Source: Dietzia sp032248695 (GTDB taxonomy: Bacteria; Actinomycetota; Actinomycetes; Mycobacteriales; Mycobacteriaceae). From it: 64,000 bases of DNA. The notes under the pieces were generated by a model that was not told the origin of the DNA, searched no databases, and saw only the letters and a list, made by a program, of their open reading frames with translations. Of the stretch, positions 16,564 through 26,384 are shown piece after piece. A program made the position numbers and the translations under genes. Location: assembly GCF_032248695.1 (NCBI RefSeq), contig NZ_JAVHXC010000003.1:572737-636736 (forward strand). Reading direction: 5' to 3'. The first letter of the stretch is position 1. Every line of letters begins with the position of its first letter.

Positions 16564-19446
16564 CTAACCCGAGTTCCGCAGGGCCGTGGCCAGGCCGTTC
16601 ATCGTCAGCTGGATGCCGGTGCGCACGGCCGGGTCCTCGTCGCCCGCGCGGTAGCGCCGCAGCAGCTCCACCTGCAGCACGTTGAGCGGCTCGAGGTAGG
16701 GGAAGCGGTTGCGGACCGAGCGGGCGAGCGCCGGGTTGTCGTCGAGCAGCGTCTCCTGCCCCGTGATCGCCAGCAGCATCTCGCGAGTGAGCTCGAACTC
16801 GTCGGCGATCACCCCGTGGATGCGCCGGCCCACCTCGGCGTCGGGAACGAGTTCGGCGTACCGGCCGGCCAGCCCCATGTCGGCCTTGGCCATGACCTGG
16901 GCCATGTTGGACAGGGTCGAGCGCAGGAACGGCCAGTCGTCGTACAGTCGCCGCAGGGTGGCCAGGCGCTCGTCGGCCGCGTCCTCGCCGCGCTCGTGGA
17001 TCCAGGTCCGCAGCGCGGTGCCCACGCCGAACCAGCCGGGCAGCATGACCCGCGACTGCGACCACGAGAGCACCCACGGGATCGCCCGCAGGTCCTCGAC
17101 CGACGAGGTCTGCTTGCGCGCGGTGGGCCGCGAGCCGATGTTGAGCTCTCCGATCTCCGCGACCGGCGTGGAGGTGGTGAAGTACTCGATGAACCCCGGA
17201 TCCTCGTGGACGAGCGACGCGTACGCCTGCCGGCCGAGCGTCGCGAGTTCGGCCATCACGCCGTAGGCCTCCTCGGCGCGGTCGCCGAGGCCCTCGACGT
17301 CGAGCAGGGAGGCCTCCAGAGTGGCCGCGACCAGCGCCTCGAGGTTGCGGCGCGCCCGCCGCGGCTCGGAGTACTTGGCGGAGATGACCTCACCCTGCTC
17401 GGTGATCCGCAGCGCCCCCTGCACCGCGCCCGGTGGCTGGGCGAGGATCGCCTCGTACGAGTTGCCGCCGCCGCGGCCGACCGCCCCACCCCGGCCGTGG
17501 AAGTACCGCAGGTGCACGCCGGCCCGGTCGGCGGCCTCCACGAGATCGCGTTCCGCCTGGTAGAGCGCCCAGTTCGCGGCCAGGTAGCCGCCGTCCTTGT
17601 TGGAGTCCGAGTAGCCGAGCATCACCTCCAGCACGTCGCCCTGCGCCCGGATGAGCGCGCGGAACTGCGGGATCGCCAGCGCGGCGTCGAGGATGCCGGG
17701 CCCGGCGGCGAGGTCGTCGATGGTCTCCAGCAGCGGGATGAGCCGCACGCTCGACCGCGGCTCGGCCGGGTCGCCGGAGAACAGCCCCACCTCGCGCAGC
17801 AGCACGGCCGGCTCGAGCAGGTCGGAGACGGACCCGCACATCGACACGATGTAGTGCGGCACCACGTCCGCGCCGAGCAGGTCCACGGCCGCGGCGGCCG
17901 CCCGCATCACCCCGAGCTCCTTGGCCGCCAGCTCGGACAGCTCCGCCCGCGGCCCGAGCAGCGGCCGGTCGTGCGAGAGCTCGCGCAGCAGCAGCTCCAC
18001 GCGCGCGTCCTCGTCGAGCGCCGCGTAGTCCTCGCTCACGCCGGCCTTGGCGAACAGCTCGGTGAGGACCTCCTCGTGCGACTCCGAGTTCTGCCGCATG
18101 TCCAGGGCCTGCAGGTGGAACCCGAACGTGCGCACCGCCCACCGCAGGTCACGCAGCCTCGGCGAGCGCAGCATCTCGGACCCACACTCCCCGAGAGCCG
18201 CGTCAATGACGTCCAGGTCCGCGAGCATCTCACCGGGGGAGGCGTACGGCTCGGCGGTGAAGACCTCGTCGTCGTCACCGTCGCGGTGTCCGCCTGCCAG
18301 GGGCGACGACGACGAGGTGGTCCCCCGCGCGGCGAGGCGACGCCGGACCACACTCACGGCGCGGCGGAAGGGCACGTCCTCCCGCGCGGCGGTGAGCTCG
18401 CCCTCCTCCTCCCCGAGGGAGTCCGCGAGGTCGCGTAGCGCGGTGGGCACGTCCACGACGCGCCGCGACAGGGGCAGCTCCCGCTCGAGCATCCGCAGCT
18501 CGTGGGCATAGTGCTGGTGCAGCAGGGCGGCGGCCTGCTCGGTGGCGAAGCGGACGACGTCCCCGGTGACGTACGGGTTGCCGTCGCGGTCCCCGCCGAT
18601 CCAGGTCCCGGGCCGCACGACGGGCCGGTCGCCGCACCCCAGGCGCTCGGCGATCTCCGCGTTGAGCGGCGGGATCACGTCCATGAGCGTGGCCTCGTGG
18701 TACTGCAGGCCGCCCAGGACCTCGTCTTCAATGCGGGGGCGTTGGCTGCGGATGATGGCGGTCTGCCAGAGGGTGAGCACCTGGCGGCGGATGTCGGTCT
18801 CGACCTCGGCGAGCTCGGCCTCGGTGACGCGGTCCTGGGGCCCGGTCCGCAGGGCGTCGCGGCGGCGCATGAGGTCGAGCACGCGGCGGGTGATCTCGAA
18901 GACCGACCGGCGGCGCGTCTCGGTGGGGTGCGCGGTGAGCACGGGGACCACCCGGGCGGTGGACCGGACGGTCTCGAGCTTGTCGCGGTCCGGCTCGGTC
19001 TCGGCCAGGCGTGACCAGGTGGCCTCGAGGTCCCCGTCGGGCGGCGGCGACCCGGCGGCCGTGTGGATGCGGCGACGCCGATCCTGGTGGAGGTCCTCGG
19101 CCACGTTGGCCAGCAGGGCGAACAGTGAGAACGCTCGGATGACGGGGATGACCTCGGGGGCGGGCACGTCGGTGAACAGGGCGGCGACCTCGTCGCGGTC
19201 GGCCTCCGAGCGGCGGACGGCGAACGCGGTGCGCCGCGCGGTCTCCACGAGGTCGAAGATCCGCTGGCCGGCCTGCTCCCGCACGGTGTCGCCGAGCAGG
19301 GCCCCGAGGAACCGGACGTCGTCGCGCAGGGGGCGGACGGCGTCCTCGAGCGGGTCGACGCCGTCGGGCGCGACCTGATCGACGTCGGGCTGGTCGGTGT
19401 TCGGCTGGTCGGTCGGGCGCTGGTCGGACTGGGTGGTGTCGGCCAT
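16564..19446 (-). CDS. ppc: Phosphoenolpyruvate carboxylase
   Basis: 960 aa, normal length. Carboxylates PEP to oxaloacetate to refill the TCA cycle. Conserved motifs: TAHPTE with the catalytic His (about residue 165), 'VMLGYSDSNKDGGYL', 'FHGRGGAVGRGGG' and the C-terminal 'TMNGLATALRNSG' that closes the active site. Residues about 2-30 are an Asp/Gln/Thr/Pro-rich extension before the catalytic fold. The ATG at 19446 is used; a GTG three codons earlier is possible and no clear ribosome site supports either. Confidence 0.97.
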   Translation of the reverse strand: MADTTQSDQRPTDQPNTDQPDVDQVAPDGVDPLEDAVRPLRDDVRFLGALLGDTVREQAGQRIFDLVETARRTAFAVRRSEADRDEVAALFTDVPAPEVIPVIRAFSLFALLANVAEDLHQDRRRRIHTAAGSPPPDGDLEATWSRLAETEPDRDKLETVRSTARVVPVLTAHPTETRRRSVFEITRRVLDLMRRRDALRTGPQDRVTEAELAEVETDIRRQVLTLWQTAIIRSQRPRIEDEVLGGLQYHEATLMDVIPPLNAEIAERLGCGDRPVVRPGTWIGGDRDGNPYVTGDVVRFATEQAAALLHQHYAHELRMLERELPLSRRVVDVPTALRDLADSLGEEEGELTAAREDVPFRRAVSVVRRRLAARGTTSSSSPLAGGHRDGDDDEVFTAEPYASPGEMLADLDVIDAALGECGSEMLRSPRLRDLRWAVRTFGFHLQALDMRQNSESHEEVLTELFAKAGVSEDYAALDEDARVELLLRELSHDRPLLGPRAELSELAAKELGVMRAAAAAVDLLGADVVPHYIVSMCGSVSDLLEPAVLLREVGLFSGDPAEPRSSVRLIPLLETIDDLAAGPGILDAALAIPQFRALIRAQGDVLEVMLGYSDSNKDGGYLAANWALYQAERDLVEAADRAGVHLRYFHGRGGAVGRGGGNSYEAILAQPPGAVQGALRITEQGEVISAKYSEPRRARRNLEALVAATLEASLLDVEGLGDRAEEAYGVMAELATLGRQAYASLVHEDPGFIEYFTTSTPVAEIGELNIGSRPTARKQTSSVEDLRAIPWVLSWSQSRVMLPGWFGVGTALRTWIHERGEDAADERLATLRRLYDDWPFLRSTLSNMAQVMAKADMGLAGRYAELVPDAEVGRRIHGVIADEFELTREMLLAITGQETLLDDNPALARSVRNRFPYLEPLNVLQVELLRRYRAGDEDPAVRTGIQLTMNGLATALRNSG

Positions 19447-19577
19447 GCCCGCCACAGTAGGCGCGGGATATGACAGGCGCGTGAAACCTGGCCCGCGCCC
19501 CCATCCGCCGGCGCGCGGGCACGAGAACCGGGGAGAACCCGGATGCGCCGCCGCAGCGCGACGGGGAGACTGGGGTC

Positions 19578-20009
19578 ATGACCCAGCAGCCCGGTTTCTC
19601 CCAGTACGGCGACCCCCGGTACGGCGACCCGCGGCACGGCCAGCCGCCCGCGGTCGGCCCCGACGACCGCACGCCCGCGGCACTGGCCCACGCGTCGAGC
19701 CTCATCGCGATGGCGCTGTCGGCCGGGTGGCTGTCATTCGTCGGTCCGCTCGTGATGTGGCTGATCTACAAGGACCGCAGCCCGTTCGTCCGCCAGGCCG
19801 CGGCCGGCTCGTTCAACTTCAACCTCGGCCTGTGGCTCATGAGCATCGTGGGCTGGATCTGCATCATCACGGTGATCGGCCTCCCGCTCGGCCTCATCCT
19901 GCTGGCGGTGTCCTTCCTCGCGCAGGTCATCGGCCACGTGATCGGCACCCTCCGCGCGCTCAAGGGGCGGGCGATCAACTACCCGTTCCAGCTCAAGGTG
20001 CTGCGCTAG
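19578..20009 (+). CDS. DUF4870 membrane protein
   Basis: 143 aa. A Pro/Gly/Tyr-rich N-terminus with 'YGDPRYGDPRHGQ' repeats is followed by 'ALAHASSLIAMALSAG' and 'VMWLIYKDRSPFVRQAAAGSFNFN', the DUF4870 signature, with three to four membrane spans. Function unknown; the family is common in Gram-positive and other bacteria. GGGGAG lies upstream of the start. Confidence 0.85.
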   Translation: MTQQPGFSQYGDPRYGDPRHGQPPAVGPDDRTPAALAHASSLIAMALSAGWLSFVGPLVMWLIYKDRSPFVRQAAAGSFNFNLGLWLMSIVGWICIITVIGLPLGLILLAVSFLAQVIGHVIGTLRALKGRAINYPFQLKVLR

Positions 20010-20060
20010 ATTCTTGGGCTGGTTTGAGCGCCGCGCCGGATAGCGGCACGGGCGGCGTAG

Positions 20061-20432
20061 TCACATCCAGTTGACGCCGTCGTGTTCGTGTTCGCGCACT
20101 CGGTACTCGATCATCCTGGTGAGCAGCTGGCGCGGTGGTGGGGTGCCGTATGGCAGGGCGACGGTGCCTTTGCCGGTGCGGTATTGGGTGAGCTCGGCCT
20201 CGAAAGCAGCTCGGGTGGATGGGGTGAATGCGACGCTGGCGTGGGCCTTGTGTCCGCTGAACATGAACAAGATGACGCCGTCGGGATGGACGTAGGCCGG
20301 GTGGCCCCACTTGATCTGCTCGACCGCATCGGGGACGACCTCGCGGCTCAGGGCGCGGAGTTCGCTGAGAAGGGCTCTGCCGAGAGGCGGTGCTGTGCTG
20401 ATGTACTCGTCCACTGTCGCTGGCTCCGACAT
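20061..20432 (-). CDS. DUF1801 (YdhG-like) small protein
   Basis: 123 aa. 'VDEYISTAPPLGRALLSELR' , 'AVEQIKWGHPAYV' and 'LFMFSGHKAHASVAF' match the DUF1801 fold, found in small cytoplasmic proteins sometimes annotated as iron chaperones; the true role is unproven. It marks the left end of recognisable core-like content before the accessory region. Confidence 0.85.
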   Translation of the reverse strand: MSEPATVDEYISTAPPLGRALLSELRALSREVVPDAVEQIKWGHPAYVHPDGVILFMFSGHKAHASVAFTPSTRAAFEAELTQYRTGKGTVALPYGTPPPRQLLTRMIEYRVREHEHDGVNWM

Positions 20433-20817
20433 CGTCTCTCACTCGATTCTTTGACCTGGGCGTTGGATTGCGGGGTGGGCGGTGCCGAAGGCAGGCGCGC
20501 TAACTGAGGCGGGAATGGAGCGGGTGTGTCTCGGTCGATGAATGGCATCTTGCCCGAAACGAAGTGAGAAGCGACCGACCCGCCAAGACTCGCCAGCTTC
20601 CCTTCGTCTTAACGCGGACCGCCATAAAGGGCGGTCACGCGCACCGACCCGACCTGGTTCGATGGGGTACACCCGTGTGGGACGAAGAGGCGTCCGCGAT
20701 CGCCGCTGTGTCACTGGGTCGGTTTGCGCGCTAGCGACCCGTGTCCCTCTGGGGTTCAGATCGCATCGGATCTGCGAGCGGCAGATTCCAGCGGACGCGG
20801 GGACCTATGGTTACCGA
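20433..20817. other. 385-base gap without a clear gene
   Basis: No frame here looks like a real protein (possible frames give Arg/Pro-rich shadow translations). A 7-bp-arm hairpin (GACCGCC-ATAAAG-GGCGGTC) sits at 20617-20636. The base composition becomes more mixed here than in the preceding genes, suggesting the left edge of a transferred segment. Confidence 0.5.
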
Positions 20818-21228
20818 ATGGTCCGCGGAGATTCGGGGTCGTCGGCAGCTGGCCGAACGAGCGAGAGCGTTTTTCGTGCGGTGCTTGTTTCTCTGCTGCC
20901 TGCGGTAGGTGTGTTCGCGGGCATCGTGATCGGCTGGTACACGATCACCTGGGCGGTCCTGACTTTCCGAGACGTGTTCGAGGTTCCGGAACTCTCGCCA
21001 GTGCCGGTACAAGACCGGGCGCCCGGGGTGCCGGGGCCGACGGTGGGCTATTGGCTTTCGTGGGCAGTGCTGCTGGTGGTGTTCTACGTTGCCGGTGCGT
21101 TGCTGTGGTGGAGGTGGCGCCGTAGCCGGCTACTGATCGGATCGGTGATGGCCGGCTTCAGTGCCGTCGTTGTGTTGCTTGCGCCCGTGTGGGTGTCGAT
21201 CGAGGTGGGCGGTTTCGCGCCCAGCTGA
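20818..21228 (+). CDS. Three-span membrane protein, unknown
   Basis: 136 aa from ATG 20818. Three hydrophobic segments: about residues 17-42, 72-91 and 96-118, the second followed by a strongly basic loop 'WWRWRRSRLL'. No family recognised. The longer frame to 20542 would add an Arg/Ser-rich stretch without domain character, so it is not used. A stand-alone gene in the accessory region. Confidence 0.6.
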   Translation: MVRGDSGSSAAGRTSESVFRAVLVSLLPAVGVFAGIVIGWYTITWAVLTFRDVFEVPELSPVPVQDRAPGVPGPTVGYWLSWAVLLVVFYVAGALLWWRWRRSRLLIGSVMAGFSAVVVLLAPVWVSIEVGGFAPS

Positions 21229-21242
21229 GCATCTAGTGACGA

Positions 21243-21656
21243 CTAGAGCTGCATGAACCCTCTAGGCCATCGAAAGTCCTGTATCTCCTCGGGTCGGTGC
21301 GGTACCTGGTCCCGTACCGCACGATCGCTTTTGTTCCAGTGGATGAAATCGGCGTTGAGTTCGCGAATAGGGACGAACGATATGCCGCGTTCCCAGACGC
21401 TTGCTTCGGCGAGGTTTCTACCAGTCTCCCACGGGCCCTCGTTCACAGTTATCGGCCTGAGCTGGGATTTGTGCCGCGCTAAACCGAACACCACACCCGG
21501 GTAGCTGTTCGGCAGGAGCTCCAGAAGGACTATGAGCACGTCTTCAAAGTGGCCCACCAAGAGCACGTCGGCGGCCTCGGCGCCTGCAATGCGTGGCTGC
21601 TCCGCAGTGGCTCTGAAACCGTCTGCGACCTCTGCGAAAAACTCAGTTTCGTTCAT
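21243..21656 (-). CDS. Hypothetical protein, coupled to upstream gene
   Basis: 137 aa, soluble, acidic N-terminal helix 'MNETEFFAEVADGFRAT' and a mixed alpha/beta remainder. No known motif. Its ATG overlaps the stop of the 757-aa gene by ATGA, so both are translated together and probably function together. Confidence 0.6.
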   Translation of the reverse strand: MNETEFFAEVADGFRATAEQPRIAGAEAADVLLVGHFEDVLIVLLELLPNSYPGVVFGLARHKSQLRPITVNEGPWETGRNLAEASVWERGISFVPIRELNADFIHWNKSDRAVRDQVPHRPEEIQDFRWPRGFMQL

Positions 21657-23926
21657 TCACTCCACCCTTCATGTGCGGTGCGGGGTGTTGCGGGTTGGCC
21701 GTCGATGATGTGGCCGTCGGTGGTGATACCTCGCCAGGATCGCCCCGAGAACCAGACGATGTCGTCGGGGGTGACGACAGCTGAGGGCCGAGGGCTTTCG
21801 GTCAGGGCCGCAGCGACCGGGGTGAAGGTGCTGTCGAGCCGGACCACCAGGCCTTTCGGGTGGTCTCGCGGCCCCAGGTCGCTGAGCAGGTCCCGCAGAT
21901 GCCACGGGTCGGGTGTCTGCGGATCTTGGAGGTGCTGGCCGAGTTTGGTGGGGTCGAGGGTGAGCCACATTCCAGTTTCTGTGGCCCCGCCGGTATCGGG
22001 GCAGTAGGGCAGTCGATGCGCGGTTGTCTTAATGAGGGACGCATCGAAGCGGATGAGAAGATTGGCGCAGAGAACCCATGCACCCTGTTTGGTGCGCCCG
22101 ACGGCGCTTTCGGGGCGGGGGAGTCCGAAGGACGGCCCGACGGCCCAGCGGCCGTGATGGTCGTACAGTGCCAGCCGGAAACGGTTGCGAGATGCTTTGT
22201 CTGTCCTGTGGTTGACGGCGTCGGACATGTCGTCCCAGTTCAGCTCACGTCCCACCACCAACAGGCCTTCCGTCACCCGGGCCAGTGAGCCAACGTAGGC
22301 GATCTCTGGAGGAAGTGGGACAGGATCGATCTCGCCGTCGGCATCGAAGCGCCTGAGGTGCTGGCCACCAGTGACGAGGTCACGTCCGATCGCTACCGCG
22401 GACCTCCATCGCACCGGGCCGAGGTCGTAGAGTTGCGCCGCCCCGGCATGGGTGGTGTCGACTGAGTAGAGGGTGTGGTCGTCTTGGAGCCACAGTCCGT
22501 GTGCGCCGACGTGAGGCGTGAGCCTGCTGGGGTGGCGACTCACCGGCAGCGGCAAGAGGAGTTCTTCCGCCGGTGTTGAGTCCGTGGCACGGCGTCGTTG
22601 CAGGATTGGTCGGAAGCGGTCGCTGGCCCAGAGTTCGTCATCGAGAACGGCCAGCCCTCCGGGCTCGAAATCATTGCGCAGCTGCGGTGGGTCGGCGGCG
22701 TCGATGTCCAGGTCGAGGGCCACAGCGATGGGGTAGGCGTAGTCGGCGGTGTTGCGCCGCACCATGTGGGCAGCAAACCCGGCGGGGCACACGGGCTCGT
22801 TGGACCAGGCGTTACCTGGGAGCGGTCCTCGCTCGAGGTCGGCGGGCATCGGTCCGGTGAGGCGGTTGACTCGGATCCCGGTGACCGCCGCCCGGGTCGG
22901 AGGAAAAGCGTCGACGGCCGCGGCGTCGTGAAGGACCGCGAAGTGTCCTGTGACCAGGACGTGTCCGATCATCGGTCGCGGTGAGGACCACTTGGCGTAC
23001 CACCCATCGCCACGAAGGATGGTGGGCCAGCGCAGAACCCCGTGATGGTCGGGTCGTGGGGAGCCCTTGCCGATGGGTTCGGCGGTAGCGCGGACTTCGG
23101 CAGGTTCTGCCCCCATCGGGGAGGGGTCTTCGAAGAACGTCAGATGCACCTCGACGGTGTCGTCTACTCGCGGTGGCGGGAGCTGACCGTCGGCGATCAC
23201 TAGCTCATCGAGCCGGGCCCGCAGGTGCCGCCCGCGCCGATCGGCGGGCAGAGGTTCCGGGTCGGGGTCTGCCACGAGCTGGCCGGTGAACCGGGTCGGG
23301 ATCCACTCGCTGTTGGGTGGGATCGGCTCAGGTGGGCCAGTTTCGCCTTCCCAGCAGAACATCGACTCTTCGCATTGGGTGAAGGTGAGGTTCTCGAGCC
23401 AGGCTTCCCAGGTTCCGTCGGCGGCAGCGATCTTCACGAGCACTCCGGTGTGTACGTCGACCGAGATCTCGACGGCTCCGAATCCGTCACCTGGGTCACC
23501 TGCCGCCACCACGGTAGGTCGGCCCAGGTGCGTGGAATCGGTGAGCGGGCCAGACGGGAATCCGTAGCCCAGGGCCTGCTCGGCATTGTTCGGCTGGTCA
23601 ATGAGTAGAGCGGCGTACCCGGAGGCGTTCAGAGACCTGACGTCGAACCGGGTGGCGGTGTCGTCGGCGGCGACCTGCCACACCGTCCCGTCATTGAACA
23701 GCGTCCGTCGCCCGTCTGCGTGGTCGAGCCGGACACGAGAGGCCCCGGCTCGTGTGAGTCGGCTCCGACCGGGGCCGGCGTGCAGATTCGCCCTCGGATC
23801 ATCCATCACCCAAGACAGGATCGTCGGGGCAGGCTCTGTTCGGGGCCGCACCACCAGATCTGCCTCGAACGCGGTATCGGCACCGCGGGCGAGCAACCCG
23901 CCGACATCAGACCAGGTCGGTGTCAT
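21653..23926 (-). CDS. Large hypothetical protein, possible beta-propeller
   Basis: 757 aa, no signal peptide or membrane span. The first about 230 residues include strand-rich units of the lipoprotein-carrier type ('VRLDHADGRRTLFNDGTVWQ', 'VDVHTGVLVKIAAADGTWEA'). The second half has repeated short blades such as 'GLAVLDDELWASDRFRP', 'HGLWLQDDHTLYSVDTTHAG', 'RLALYDHHGRWAVGPSF' and 'IVWFSGRSWRGITTDGHI', suggesting a beta-propeller. No enzyme motif was recognised. Coupled to a 137-aa hypothetical protein. Function unknown. Confidence 0.65.
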   Translation of the reverse strand: MTPTWSDVGGLLARGADTAFEADLVVRPRTEPAPTILSWVMDDPRANLHAGPGRSRLTRAGASRVRLDHADGRRTLFNDGTVWQVAADDTATRFDVRSLNASGYAALLIDQPNNAEQALGYGFPSGPLTDSTHLGRPTVVAAGDPGDGFGAVEISVDVHTGVLVKIAAADGTWEAWLENLTFTQCEESMFCWEGETGPPEPIPPNSEWIPTRFTGQLVADPDPEPLPADRRGRHLRARLDELVIADGQLPPPRVDDTVEVHLTFFEDPSPMGAEPAEVRATAEPIGKGSPRPDHHGVLRWPTILRGDGWYAKWSSPRPMIGHVLVTGHFAVLHDAAAVDAFPPTRAAVTGIRVNRLTGPMPADLERGPLPGNAWSNEPVCPAGFAAHMVRRNTADYAYPIAVALDLDIDAADPPQLRNDFEPGGLAVLDDELWASDRFRPILQRRRATDSTPAEELLLPLPVSRHPSRLTPHVGAHGLWLQDDHTLYSVDTTHAGAAQLYDLGPVRWRSAVAIGRDLVTGGQHLRRFDADGEIDPVPLPPEIAYVGSLARVTEGLLVVGRELNWDDMSDAVNHRTDKASRNRFRLALYDHHGRWAVGPSFGLPRPESAVGRTKQGAWVLCANLLIRFDASLIKTTAHRLPYCPDTGGATETGMWLTLDPTKLGQHLQDPQTPDPWHLRDLLSDLGPRDHPKGLVVRLDSTFTPVAAALTESPRPSAVVTPDDIVWFSGRSWRGITTDGHIIDGQPATPRTAHEGWSE

Positions 23927-23998
23927 GGCGCCAGCCTAGGGCGGTTCGACGATGCACTGCGGGCCGCTTTGGCGGACAGGGAGGGGGGAAGACGGTGG

Positions 23999-24253
23999 TT
24001 ACACCTCTTTGCCCTGCTTGGAGTTGGTGCACCCGGTCCACTCCGTTTCGATCCGGACCAGCATATTGATCAGAGAAACCGTGAGATTGTCGACAGTGAA
24101 CGGGAGCCCTGCTTCGTTGAGCTGCCTCAGCTCGTTGTGTATAGACTCAATCCACTGCGATGAAATCGGGTTCGCCTGAGGGTCGACACGGCGTCGAGCC
24201 ACGTCGACTGTCCGGAGAAGGTCTGAAGCGTTTGCCTCGTTCTCTGATTGCAT
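23999..24253 (-). CDS. Small hypothetical protein
   Basis: 84 aa, helical and polar ('SDLLRTVDVARRRVD', 'QWIESIHNELRQLNEAGLPF', 'LTVSLINMLVRIETEW'). GAAAGG lies about 10 bases before the ATG. Base composition is clearly less GC-rich than in the core genes. No family recognised. Confidence 0.5.
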   Translation of the reverse strand: MQSENEANASDLLRTVDVARRRVDPQANPISSQWIESIHNELRQLNEAGLPFTVDNLTVSLINMLVRIETEWTGCTNSKQGKEV

Positions 24254-24376
24254 TAGATGACAGCCTTTCAGGGGAGTGGTTCATTTCCTGGTTGTCACTT
24301 TGCTGAATGCGAGCACCGCAGCCGAGACTCGATGACTCTTGCACTACTGCCGGGAAAGCCGGGAACGATTGCGGTG

Positions 24377-25003
24377 TCAGGGTTTCGGCTCGGGTCTGTC
24401 CGTCGTTGCTGGTCTAGCGGTTACCGGCTCCTCTGGTCGTGGTGGGAGGTGACGGTAGAGGGTGGTGCGGGTGATGCCCGTCTTGGTGATGATCTCGGCG
24501 ATGGTGTGTCCGTTGTCCCTCAAGTGCTCGGCGTAGGCCAGTTTGTCGGGGTCCACTACTGAGGGGCGTCCTACTCGGCGTCCCTTCGCGGTGGCTACGG
24601 CTCGGGCATGCGCGGCTCGCTCGAGGGTGTAGGTGCGTTCCATTTGTCCGAACAGGGCCAGCAGCACCACGGCGAGCTGGGACATCGGGTCGCCCGGGTT
24701 GGTCGAGTCGATTTTGATGGGGTCGGCCAGGTTGCGTATCCCGATTCCGCGTTCGGATAGTTCGTGGATCAGGTTCAAGGTGTCGCGCACGGTGCGCCCG
24801 AGTCGATCCAGGGTGTGCACCACGATCACGTCGCCCGCGCGGGCGTACTCCATAACCGCGCGCAAGCCGGGGCGGTCGACCGTGGACCCGGACTTCTTGT
24901 CCACATAGATGCGATCGGCGTCGATGCCTTCTCGGCGCAGGGCGTCGATCTGCCGATCCAGGTCCTGTTTGGCTGTTGACACCCGCGCGTACCCCAACTC
25001 CAT
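24377..25003 (-). CDS. Serine recombinase (resolvase/invertase family)
   Basis: 208 aa. 'MELGYARVSTAKQDLDRQID' carries the catalytic Ser (VST) of small serine recombinases, 'VVHTLDRLGRT' the conserved Arg motif, and 'QMERTYTLERAAHARA' the long E-helix; the C-terminus 'HTIAEIITKTGITRTTLYRHL' is the DNA-binding helix-turn-helix. Such proteins resolve plasmid/transposon cointegrates or invert DNA. The frame is open upstream to 25078, but ATG 25003 starts exactly at the fold. No transposase is adjacent, so it is an orphan marker of mobile DNA in this region. Confidence 0.9.
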   Translation of the reverse strand: MELGYARVSTAKQDLDRQIDALRREGIDADRIYVDKKSGSTVDRPGLRAVMEYARAGDVIVVHTLDRLGRTVRDTLNLIHELSERGIGIRNLADPIKIDSTNPGDPMSQLAVVLLALFGQMERTYTLERAAHARAVATAKGRRVGRPSVVDPDKLAYAEHLRDNGHTIAEIITKTGITRTTLYRHLPPRPEEPVTARPATTDRPEPKP

Positions 25004-25217
25004 GCGGTCAGCGTACCGAAAGTTGTATCCGAACTGCCCCGTTGGGACGCGATAATGGACTCTACTTTTGGAACGCATTTCTCAAGTGCCGAGGAGTGCA
25101 GCCTGGGTCCGACCGGGACCGTCCCAGAACCAAGGAACTGGGACGGGCGCCGCGGCTCTTGCCCAGCAGGGCTACGAGGCCGTCCCGCGGGCCCGTTCTG
25201 GCGCATCAGTGAGCGAT

Positions 25218-26384
25218 TCACTCCTGGGAAAGCTTGAACTCCGCTTCCAGTTGCTCAATCAGGGACGGCGCATGATCGCTGTAGGTCGAGCACGCTGCGG
25301 ACAGCGTCTCGACTGCCGCATGTAGCGGATCGGCGTTCGCGGCGGTAACGATGGTGGGCAGGGCGAAGTGTGGTCGCGAGACTTCGCCGCTCGCGTATGG
25401 GTGCTGCTCCGGGCTGAGAACTCGTCTCGTCCACGTCGCTTCAGGCGACAACGCCCTGCTTCCCTCGTCGAGGGAAGTCTCGTCCAGCCATTTGTTCAGC
25501 CACTCGAACAAGTCGTCAAGCTTTGGTGGCGGTGCACCGGCTTCGACGTTCGCCAAGGTTGTAATGATGTAGTCCTCGGTATGGAGACCGGCCAATTCGA
25601 GCGCCCGGCGGGCGCACCACCATGCGATCTCCCGCTGCTCGTCCTCCGGGAGTCGGATGAGACGAGCGATGAGGTCCGGGACCATCTCGTTGAGACTCAC
25701 AGCTCCGTTGACGTGATACAGCTCAGCGGGCACTGAGTCCCACGGCGACGTCCTCGGCAAGAATCCCCAGCTAGTTGACTCCGTGGCATCGGTCGAGGAA
25801 TCGCTGGTGACCTCGGAATGGAAAGGAACCTGGACGGGGGCCCCAACGCCAGGCTGATGCCACCGTTGCGGTGCCCGTACCCCACCCGTGTCGGTCCGCT
25901 CGGGCCACAGTCGCAGGCGCCACTCGTCGCCCGGGTCTGTCGAACCGGGCCACCCGTAGCCCACGAAACCTCGTCCGCTGACTTCGAGGATGTAGGTGTC
26001 CGGAGCAGCTGAGGCCGCTAGCTCGTCGTAGCCGGGCGAGCCGATTACCAGTGTGCCGGATTCCACCCGGAGAACATTCTCCGAAATTTGCTCCCATCGA
26101 TCTCGATCGTCATCGGGCCGAGCGGACCAGAACTCAATGGTCACCGACGTGTCGAAGTTGTTCTGGTGCGGGCTAAGGATGACCGCCATCCCATCCGCGC
26201 TGGAGCTGGGGGGAGAGGCCTCCGCCAACGCGAACAGATCAGTGCCTTCCGGCGGGAGTGCCAAGGGATCGAATACCTCGAAGTGTCCGTGGTCGATCAC
26301 GATCCTCCCCGCGCAGGAGTCGACAAGCTGCGGCAGCTGTTCTGGGATCGCCATCCCGCCATGATCGCGACCACCCGGGTGCAT
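25218..26384 (-). CDS. Hypothetical protein
   Basis: 388 aa, soluble. The N-terminal half is strand-rich ('GRIVIDHGHFEVFDP', 'AVILSPHQNNFDTSVTIEFW', 'ILEVSGRGFVGYGWPG', 'DEWRLRLWPE'); the C-terminal half is helical with 'IAWWCARRALELAGLH' and 'LDDLFEWLNKWLDETSL', the latter resembling small bacterial helical repeats of unknown use. Start may instead be at 26354 (MAIPEQ). It is divergent from the 243-aa gene at 26490. No family recognised. Confidence 0.6.
   Translation of the reverse strand: MHPGGRDHGGMAIPEQLPQLVDSCAGRIVIDHGHFEVFDPLALPPEGTDLFALAEASPPSSSADGMAVILSPHQNNFDTSVTIEFWSARPDDDRDRWEQISENVLRVESGTLVIGSPGYDELAASAAPDTYILEVSGRGFVGYGWPGSTDPGDEWRLRLWPERTDTGGVRAPQRWHQPGVGAPVQVPFHSEVTSDSSTDATESTSWGFLPRTSPWDSVPAELYHVNGAVSLNEMVPDLIARLIRLPEDEQREIAWWCARRALELAGLHTEDYIITTLANVEAGAPPPKLDDLFEWLNKWLDETSLDEGSRALSPEATWTRRVLSPEQHPYASGEVSRPHFALPTIVTAANADPLHAAVETLSAACSTYSDHAPSLIEQLEAEFKLSQE

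Noticed and set aside
15997..18438. Long plus-strand frame opposite ppc
   Set aside because: It is antisense to an intact PEP carboxylase with all motifs; the translation is Arg/Gly/Val-rich with no domain, a usual high-GC shadow.
25004..25217. Possible res site or transposon end beside the serine recombinase
   Set aside because: No convincing inverted-repeat subsites or Tn3-type terminal repeats could be made out in the gap.
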